Source of the DNA: JASFRI01 sp050115015
Lineage (GTDB): Bacteria; Acidobacteriota; Polarisedimenticolia; CBDVAL01
DNA: 11,694 nucleotides
Assembly (NCBI GenBank): GCA_050115015.1
Contig: JASFRI010000097.1
Location: forward strand, 1-11,694
Reading direction: 5' to 3'
Each line of letters starts with the position of its first letter. Within the stretch, counting starts at the first letter, position 1. Of the stretch, positions 6,425 through 11,694 are shown in pieces. The notes beneath the pieces are model-generated. The model searched no databases. It worked only from the letters and a program-made list of their open reading frames with translations, and was not told where the DNA came from. The position numbers and the translations under genes were made by a program.

Positions 6425-7501
6425 TCATTCTAGCGCTGCGGCGTGGCGGTCCGTGTCCTCCAGCGGCGCCAGCTCCTCGAACCGGAGCGTGGCACGCTGG
6501 CGGAAGCTGCCGTCCGCCTGGCGGACCAGGAATAACGCGGGAAGGCCCAGCTCCTCGGCGAGCCGGAAGCCCTCGTCCGGGCCGAGCACCAGCAGCGCCG
6601 TCGCGAACCCGTCGGCGCGGACGCAGAGCGGGTCGATCACGCTCACCGAGGCGAGGCGGTGGCCCACCGGGTGACCGGTGCGGGGATCGATGATGTGCGA
6701 TACCCGCTCGCCGTCGATCTCGCGGTAATTCCGGTAGTCGCCGGAGGTCGCCATCGCACCCGAGAGCATCGGCACCATCCGGAACACAGATCGTCCCGAC
6801 TCCTGGGGACGCTCCACCGCGAGCTGCCACGGATCCCCCGACTCGTTGCGCCCCTCCACGCGGAGCTCGCCGCCGACCTCCACCAGGAACCGCCCGTACC
6901 CCATCGCCAGCAGGCGATCCGCGATCCGGTCGACCGCGTACCCCTTGGCGACGGCAGAGAGGTCGCAGCGGAGCTCCGGCCGGGCCTTGGCCAGGCTCGG
7001 TGCCTCCAGGTCGAGGGTGAGCTGCTCGTTGCCGGTGGCCTCCAGCAGGCGCTGCAGCGTCGCGTCATCAGGGGGCTCGGGGGGCTGCCCGGGCGGCCCG
7101 AACCCCCATGCGTCCACCAGCGGGCCGACGGTGACATCCAGGGCGCCCTCCGTCTGCCGGCCGATCTCCAGGGCCCACCGGAAGACCTCGGCGGTCTCGG
7201 GAGAGATCGGGAACGGGTCGGTACCCTGGTGCCGGTTGAACCGGGAGAGCTCCGACGCCTCCTCGTAATGCGACATCAGCCGGACGACGCGGTCCAGCTC
7301 ACCGACGATCGCCCCGTCCAGCGAGGCCCGCTGGGACTCCCCGAGTTCGTCCGCGACGACCTTGACGGTGTAGGTCGTCCCCATGGTTGCACCGGCGAAC
7401 TCGAAGGAGCGGGGCCCCGGCTCGCCCGGGCGACAGGCCGCCGCCAGCGCGCAGAGCGCCGCGACGGTGAAGGCCCGCCGCACCCCAGCGATCGCCCGCA
7501 T
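6425..7501 (-). CDS. apbE: FAD:protein FMN transferase (lipoprotein ApbE)
   Basis: This 358-residue enzyme transfers FMN from FAD to threonine in SGAT-type motifs; its expected targets here are NqrB and NqrC. Family motifs appear in order: GATMGTTYTVKV (37-48), YEEASELSRFN (79-89), LDVTVGPLVDAWGFGP (121-136), DLSAVAKGYAVD (180-191), LVEVGGELR (206-214), ATSGDYRNY (251-259), SHIIDPRTGHP (268-278) and ADGFATALLVLG (296-307). The N-terminus is a signal peptide ending in LAAAC, so Cys23 is probably lipidated and the enzyme works on the periplasmic side, where the NqrC flavin domain lies. ATG at 7501 overlaps the nqrF stop by one base (TGATG) and has no Shine-Dalgarno sequence, indicating coupled translation. 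The length is usual for the family. Confidence 0.95.
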   Translation of the reverse strand: MRAIAGVRRAFTVAALCALAAACRPGEPGPRSFEFAGATMGTTYTVKVVADELGESQRASLDGAIVGELDRVVRLMSHYEEASELSRFNRHQGTDPFPISPETAEVFRWALEIGRQTEGALDVTVGPLVDAWGFGPPGQPPEPPDDATLQRLLEATGNEQLTLDLEAPSLAKARPELRCDLSAVAKGYAVDRIADRLLAMGYGRFLVEVGGELRVEGRNESGDPWQLAVERPQESGRSVFRMVPMLSGAMATSGDYRNYREIDGERVSHIIDPRTGHPVGHRLASVSVIDPLCVRADGFATALLVLGPDEGFRLAEELGLPALFLVRQADGSFRQRATLRFEELAPLEDTDRHAAALE

Positions 7502-8727
7502 CAGCCGAAGTCGTCGAAGGCGATGTTCTCGGGCTCGACGCCGAGATCGCCGAGCATCTTCTTGCAGGCCTCGAGCATCATGGGCGGGCCGCAGAGGTAG
7601 TACTCGATGTCCTCCGGGGCGGGATGGTCCTTCAGGTAGTTCTCGTACACGACCTCGTGGATGAAGCCCGTGTATCCGGTCCAGTTGTCCTCGGGAAGGG
7701 GCTCCGACAGGGCCAGGTACCACTTGAAGTTGTCGTTCTCCGCCTGGATCTTGTCGAAGTCCTCCTGATAGAACGCCTCCCGCATGCTCCGGGCGCCGTA
7801 CCAGAAGGTCACCTTCCGCTCCGTGTGCAGCCGTTCGAAGAGGTCGAAGATGTGCGAGCGCATCGGCGCCATCCCCGCGCCGCCGCCGATGTACAGCATC
7901 TCGTTCTGGGTGTCCTTGGCGTAGAACTCGCCGAAGGGCCCGGAGATCGTGACCTCGTCCCCGGGCTTCAGGTTGAAGATGTAGGAGGACATCTTCCCCG
8001 GAGGCGTCCCCTCGGGAGCCCGCGGAGGCGGTGAGGCCACGCGGACGTTGAGCATGATGATCCCCTTCTCCTCGGGGTAGTTCGCCATCGAGTAGGCCCG
8101 GGTGACGGTCTCGTCTACCTTGGAAACGTAACGCCAGAGCTTGAACTTGTCCCAGTCCTCGCGGTACTCGGACTCGATGTCGAAGTCCTCGTACTTCACG
8201 ATGTGCGGTGGCGCCTCGATCTGGATGTAGCCGCCGGCCCGGAACGGCACCGCCTCCCCCGCGGGGAGCTCGAGGACGAGCTCCTTGATGAACGTCGCCA
8301 CGTTGTGGTTCGAGCGGACCTTGCACTGCCATTTACGGACCGAGAACACCTCCGGGGGCAGCTCGATCTTCATGTCCCCCTTGACCTTGACCTGGCAGGA
8401 CAGCCTGCATCCTTCACGCGCCTCGCCGCGATTGATGTGGCTGGCCTCGGTGGGGAGCAACGCGCCGCCCCCCTCCGTGACGTTCACCTTGCAGACGCCA
8501 CAGCTTCCCTTCCCACCGCAGGCGGACGGGATGAAGATCTTGTTCGCGGAGAGCGTCCCCAGGAGGGTGCCTCCTGCGGCGGTCTTCAGGGCCTTGGTCG
8601 GGTCGTCGTTGATGACGATCTGGACGTCACCAGTGGCCACGAGCCGGGTCCGCGCGCCCATGAGCACGACGACCAGGGAGACGATGACGAAGGTGAACAT
8701 CGCCACGCCGAGGACAACCGTCATCAT
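7501..8727 (-). CDS. nqrF: Na+-translocating NADH:quinone reductase subunit F
   Basis: This is the NADH-oxidising entry subunit, 408 residues, the same length as the Vibrio cholerae protein. An N-terminal membrane helix (about 4-23) is followed by a ferredoxin-like [2Fe-2S] domain with Cys70, Cys76, Cys79 and Cys111 (CGGKGSCGVC ... CRLSC). The FAD-binding RAYS motif is at 210-213. An NADH-binding domain follows with GGGAGMAPMRSHI and YYLCGPPMM, and the chain ends AFDDFG. Electrons pass from NADH through FAD and the cluster to the membrane subunits. ATG at 8727 overlaps the nqrE stop by four bases (ATGA) and gives the same cysteine numbering as in Vibrio, which supports this start over the adjacent ATG at 8724. 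Confidence 0.97.
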   Translation of the reverse strand: MMTVVLGVAMFTFVIVSLVVVLMGARTRLVATGDVQIVINDDPTKALKTAAGGTLLGTLSANKIFIPSACGGKGSCGVCKVNVTEGGGALLPTEASHINRGEAREGCRLSCQVKVKGDMKIELPPEVFSVRKWQCKVRSNHNVATFIKELVLELPAGEAVPFRAGGYIQIEAPPHIVKYEDFDIESEYREDWDKFKLWRYVSKVDETVTRAYSMANYPEEKGIIMLNVRVASPPPRAPEGTPPGKMSSYIFNLKPGDEVTISGPFGEFYAKDTQNEMLYIGGGAGMAPMRSHIFDLFERLHTERKVTFWYGARSMREAFYQEDFDKIQAENDNFKWYLALSEPLPEDNWTGYTGFIHEVVYENYLKDHPAPEDIEYYLCGPPMMLEACKKMLGDLGVEPENIAFDDFG

Positions 8728-9338
8728 AGCTGGATCCCCGCGAAGGCCATGAAGCCGATGGCCATCAGGCCGGTGATGATGAACGTGAGGCCGAGTCCGC
8801 GGAGCCCCGCCGGCACGTTGCTGTAGTGCAGCTTCTCCCGGATCGCCGCGAGACCGATGATCGCCAGGGCCCACCCGATCCCGGACCCCAGCCCGAACAC
8901 CGCGCTCTCCGCCAGGTCGTAGTCGCGCTCCACCATGAACAGCGACGCACCGAGGATGGCGCAGTTCACCGCGATCAGGGGCAGGAACACCCCCAGGGCC
9001 CCGTAGAGCGCCGGTGCGTACCGGTCCAGGGTCATCTCGACGATCTGGACCGCCGCGGCGATGGTCCCGATGAAGGTCAGGAAATTCAGGAAGGACAGGT
9101 CATAGCTTGCGAGGCTCGGGTGCAGCCATCCCAGCGCCCCCTCCTTGAGCATGTAGTTGTACAGGAGGTTGTTCATCGGCACCGTCATCCCCATCACGAA
9201 GATGACCGCACCGCCCAGCCCGACGGCGGTGTCCACCTTCTTGGAGACGGCGATGAACGAGCACATCCCCAGGAAGAACGCCAGGGCGAGGTTCTCGATG
9301 AAGATGGACTTGACGGCGAGATTCAGGAGGTGCTCCAT
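8724..9338 (-). CDS. nqrE: Na+-translocating NADH:quinone reductase subunit E
   Basis: This integral membrane subunit has 204 residues and about six membrane helices. It pairs with NqrD around a pseudo-twofold axis to hold an intramembrane iron centre. The expected ligands are present: Cys26 in FFLGMCSF and Cys126 in LPLIAVNCAILG. VERDYDLAESAVFGLGSGIG and the closing GLRGLGLTFIITGLMAIGF are typical of the subunit. The second Cys is six positions later than in Vibrio because of a longer loop near residues 69-80 (LGWLHPSLASYD), which is probably ordinary family variation. ATG at 9338 is one base after the nqrD stop, with GGAG (plus 9343-9346) just upstream. Confidence 0.97.
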   Translation of the reverse strand: MEHLLNLAVKSIFIENLALAFFLGMCSFIAVSKKVDTAVGLGGAVIFVMGMTVPMNNLLYNYMLKEGALGWLHPSLASYDLSFLNFLTFIGTIAAAVQIVEMTLDRYAPALYGALGVFLPLIAVNCAILGASLFMVERDYDLAESAVFGLGSGIGWALAIIGLAAIREKLHYSNVPAGLRGLGLTFIITGLMAIGFMAFAGIQL

Positions 9339-9339
9339 G

Positions 9340-9963
9340 TCACTCCGCCTCCCTCTGGTTCGGCTTCCACTGGCGCAGGCCCCATATGAGCATGCCGATG
9401 ATGAAGAACGCCCCGGGGGACAGGACCATGAGGCCGTTGGGGTTGTACCAGCCGCCCTCGGTGTACAGCGGCAGCACCGGCACCCCGAAGAACTTCCCGG
9501 AGCCCAGCACCTCCCGGAACGTGGCCGTGATCAGCAGGAGGATGGCGTAGCCCATGCCGTTGCCGATGGCATCCATGAGGCTGGAGATCGGCTTGTGTGC
9601 CATCGCGTAAGCCTCGGCGCGGCCCATGATGATGCAGTTCGTGATGATCAGCCCCACGAAGACCGAGAGCTGCTTGGAGACATCGTAGAGATAGGCCTTC
9701 AGCAGCTGATCGGTGACGATGACCAGCGAGGCGATGATCGTCAGCTGCGTGATGATCCGGATGTTCGTCGGGATCAGGTTCCGCAGCAGGCTGATGGAGA
9801 CGTTGGACCCGATGAGCACCCCGATCACCGCCAGGCTCATCACGGTGGAGGTCTCCATCTTCGTGGTGACCGCCAGCGCGGAGCAGATCCCGAGGACCTG
9901 GAGCGCGATGGGGTTGTTGTCGAACAGCGGGTCCAGGAGGATCTTGCGGTTGCCGGTGGCCAT
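9340..9963 (-). CDS. nqrD: Na+-translocating NADH:quinone reductase subunit D
   Basis: This 207-residue membrane subunit is homologous to NqrE and RnfE. It carries Cys27 (VLGICSALAV) and Cys110 (IITNCIIMGRAEA), the pair that completes the NqrD/NqrE iron site. Other family marks are NNPIALQVLG near the N-terminus, IPTNIRIITQL at about 64-74, and a C-terminal region with GWYNPNGLMVLSPGAFFIIG. Six membrane helices are expected. ATG at 9963 overlaps the nqrC stop by one base (TGATG) and has a strong AAGGAGG (plus 9971-9977) seven bases upstream, so it is both coupled and well initiated. Confidence 0.97.
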   Translation of the reverse strand: MATGNRKILLDPLFDNNPIALQVLGICSALAVTTKMETSTVMSLAVIGVLIGSNVSISLLRNLIPTNIRIITQLTIIASLVIVTDQLLKAYLYDVSKQLSVFVGLIITNCIIMGRAEAYAMAHKPISSLMDAIGNGMGYAILLLITATFREVLGSGKFFGVPVLPLYTEGGWYNPNGLMVLSPGAFFIIGMLIWGLRQWKPNQREAE

Positions 9964-10739
9964 CAGGCGCCCTCCTTCCTGAGCCGATCGATGTAGGGCT
10001 CGAAGCCGTTCTCGCCGAGCCAGAACTGCACGAGGTGCGTGACGCCACGGCTGGTGATGGTCGCCCCCGAGAGCCCGTCGACCTTGTAGGGATCCTCGCT
10101 GGGCGGGCCTGCCCGTCCCCGGACCACGGCGATGACCGGGACGTCGTCCTTGTAGGCCTTCCGGCCGGGCCACAGGGCCTTCCAGGTCCGGTTGTCCACC
10201 TCGCCGCCGAGTCCGGGCGTCTCGCCGTGCTGGTAGAACGTCAGGCCGCGGATGGTGTTCAGGTCCGCGTCCAGGGCCAGGAAGCCGTAGAGCGTGGACC
10301 AGAGGCCCTTCCCCTCCACCGGGAGCACCAGCATCCGTAGCTTGCCGTCCGGGTCCACCACCTTGTAGACCAGCTGGTAGTTCGGGACCCGGTGCACCTT
10401 GGCGGGGTTCGCGGGAACCTCGAAGCTGGCCGAGGGGTCCTTCAGCGCCTTCTGGGGGTCGTACCCCTCGACCTGGAAATCCGGATCTTCCTGGCCGGTG
10501 CGCAGGTCGACCGCGACCGTCTTGATCTCCTTGAACTTCTCGGCCACTAGCTCCGGCGTCAGCTTCTCGTCCGCGTCGACCAGGCCGGCGGCCTTCAGGA
10601 CGTTCTCCTTCCGGTCCAGCTCCTGGTTCGCATCCTGGAGCGGCTTCAGAGAGACGGCCGAGGAGGAGACGACCACGGCGCACACGACGCAGACGGCCCC
10701 CGCGAACAGCACGGCGTAGAGGAGCGTGTTACGCGACAT
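9963..10739 (-). CDS. nqrC: Na+-translocating NADH:quinone reductase subunit C (covalent FMN)
   Basis: This 258-residue subunit has one N-terminal membrane helix (about 8-28) and a large periplasmic FMN-binding domain. The flavinylation motif is DGLSGATIT (221-229); by family knowledge the last threonine, Thr229, carries FMN attached by ApbE through a phosphoester bond. GETPGLGGEVDN (172-183) and KGLWSTLYGFLALD (144-157) are further NqrC marks. ATG at 10739 overlaps the end of nqrB by 11 bases, and GGAGGG (plus 10746-10751) supplies a Shine-Dalgarno sequence inside nqrB. The length agrees with known NqrC proteins. Confidence 0.97.
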   Translation of the reverse strand: MSRNTLLYAVLFAGAVCVVCAVVVSSSAVSLKPLQDANQELDRKENVLKAAGLVDADEKLTPELVAEKFKEIKTVAVDLRTGQEDPDFQVEGYDPQKALKDPSASFEVPANPAKVHRVPNYQLVYKVVDPDGKLRMLVLPVEGKGLWSTLYGFLALDADLNTIRGLTFYQHGETPGLGGEVDNRTWKALWPGRKAYKDDVPVIAVVRGRAGPPSEDPYKVDGLSGATITSRGVTHLVQFWLGENGFEPYIDRLRKEGA

Positions 10740-11694
10740 TCCGCGCCCTCCGTCGCTTGATGTTCCCCTGCACCACGAAGTGGTCGATGGTGGCGGCGAA
10801 CACGTTCATGAGGAGGATGGCCAGCATCATCCCCTCGGGATAGGCCGGGTTGACCACGCGGATGAGGACCGCGAGGACCCCGATGAACAGACCGTAGATC
10901 CACCGCCCCCGGTTCGACTGCGCGGCGGACACCGGGTCGGTCGCCATGAACACGGTCCCGAAGGCCCAGCCTCCCAGCACGAAGTGCCACCAGAACGGCA
11001 AGTCGAAGAACGGATTCGTCTGGGAGCCGATGGCGTTGAGGACGAGCGACATCCCCACCGTGCCCCCGGCCACGCCTCCCATGATGCGCCAGGAGCCGAC
11101 GCCCGTGATCAGCAGCAACGCCGCGCCGGCAAGACACGCGAGGGTCGACGTCTCCCCCATCGAGCCCGGGATCAGCCCGATGAAGGCATCCCACCAGGTG
11201 ACGCCCTGCTCGACGGCAGCCCGTCCCCCCTCCGCGGCCCGGGAGAGCCAGGTGGCGCCGCTGAAGGCATCGGCGCTGGTCCCGGCGGCGATCCACACCT
11301 TGTCCCCGGAGATCTCCGCAGGATAGGAGAAGAACAGGAACGCCCGGGCGGTCAGGGCTGGGTTGAGGAAGTTCATCCCGGTGCCGCCGAAGATCTCCTT
11401 GCCCAGGACGATCCCAAAGCTGATCCCGAGGGCCACCTGCCACAGGGGGATGGTCGGCGGCAGGATCAGCGGGAAGAGCATCCCCGTGACCAGGAGTCCC
11501 TCGTTCACGTCGTGCTTGCGGACGACGGCGAACAGCACCTCCCAGGCGCCTCCCACCGCGAAGGTGACCAGGAGCACGGGCAGGTAGTAGAGCGCCCCGT
11601 GGACCATCAGCGGCAGCCAGTCCATGGTCGACAGGGAGAACCCCATCGCCTCCATGGCGTGGGTCTGCCACGTGTCCAGCGGCGCCGCACCGCC
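10729..11694 (-). CDS. nqrB: Na+-translocating NADH:quinone reductase subunit B, 5' end missing
   Basis: The C-terminal 321 residues of the large membrane subunit are present. The frame stays open to the window edge, so the ATG at 11655 is internal and roughly 90 residues are missing compared with Vibrio NqrB (inference from motif position). Visible marks are NEGLLVTGMLFPLILPP, GKEIFGGTGMNFLNPAL, AFSGATWL (threonine codon at plus 11251-11253, the expected FMN attachment site) and FGTVFMATDPVSA. Many hydrophobic segments form the membrane channel. NqrB holds a covalent FMN and riboflavin, takes part in quinone reduction and in Na+ movement. The SGAT motif together with the downstream 2Fe-2S/FAD NqrF shows this is NQR rather than the related RNF complex. 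nqrA is expected just upstream, outside the window. Confidence 0.96.
   Translation of the reverse strand, partial: GGAAPLDTWQTHAMEAMGFSLSTMDWLPLMVHGALYYLPVLLVTFAVGGAWEVLFAVVRKHDVNEGLLVTGMLFPLILPPTIPLWQVALGISFGIVLGKEIFGGTGMNFLNPALTARAFLFFSYPAEISGDKVWIAAGTSADAFSGATWLSRAAEGGRAAVEQGVTWWDAFIGLIPGSMGETSTLACLAGAALLLITGVGSWRIMGGVAGGTVGMSLVLNAIGSQTNPFFDLPFWWHFVLGGWAFGTVFMATDPVSAAQSNRGRWIYGLFIGVLAVLIRVVNPAYPEGMMLAILLMNVFAATIDHFVVQGNIKRRRARNVA

Noticed and set aside
6207..6830. An open frame overlapping nqrM and the end of apbE, including an ATGA overlap with the apbE stop at 6425-6428
   Set aside because: Its product has no membrane helix or motif, while the frame starting at 6418 encodes the four-cysteine NqrM expected at this place in the operon.
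9080..9140. Six-residue insertion in NqrE relative to Vibrio before the second cysteine
   Set aside because: It lies in a loop between membrane helices, and both cysteine motifs are intact. Loop length is expected to vary among NqrE proteins of different phyla.

Overview
The window is a GC-rich stretch of bacterial chromosome, about two thirds G+C by eye. It carries a sodium-pumping respiratory operon on the minus strand (right half) and a mixed set of envelope, surface and regulatory genes (left half). The lineage cannot be fixed from the sequence. Secreted FG-GAP and DUF11-type proteins, a membrane-bound winged-helix/TolB-like/TPR regulator and an NQR operon with a lipoprotein ApbE together suggest a Gram-negative, Acidobacteriota-like or similar uncultured lineage (inference). 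No tRNA, rRNA, CRISPR array, insertion sequence or phage gene was seen.

Left part, 1-2576. A flotillin (only its N-terminus is inside the window) lies behind a membrane NfeD/YqiJ-type OB-fold protein, both on the minus strand and probably in one transcript. Across a 299-bp divergent spacer, which holds a plausible sigma-70-type promoter for each direction, a secreted protein with an N-terminal beta-sandwich and a C-terminal DUF11 domain is read on the plus strand.

Middle part, 2637-5988. A CadC/ToxR-like one-component regulator (minus strand) stands back to back with a secreted seven-repeat FG-GAP beta-propeller protein (plus strand). The spacer between them carries three copies of a GCTCATG motif, one lying over the regulator's start codon. 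They could be operators that link the two genes.

Junction, 5989-6244. This convergent intergenic stretch is full of secondary structure. Two 38-base hairpin units, 65 bases apart, share 24 of 38 positions and keep the same pairing through compensatory changes. All of their wobble pairs are G-U on the plus strand only. This is the most unusual signal in the window.

Right part, 6245-11694. The minus-strand order is nqrB (5' end outside the window), nqrC, nqrD, nqrE, nqrF, apbE, nqrM. Stops and starts overlap or nearly touch at every junction. NqrB-F form the membrane complex that oxidises NADH, reduces quinone and exports Na+. ApbE attaches FMN to the SGAT threonines of NqrB and NqrC. NqrM, a 57-residue four-cysteine membrane protein, is needed to mature the complex. 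nqrA would be expected just beyond position 11694.
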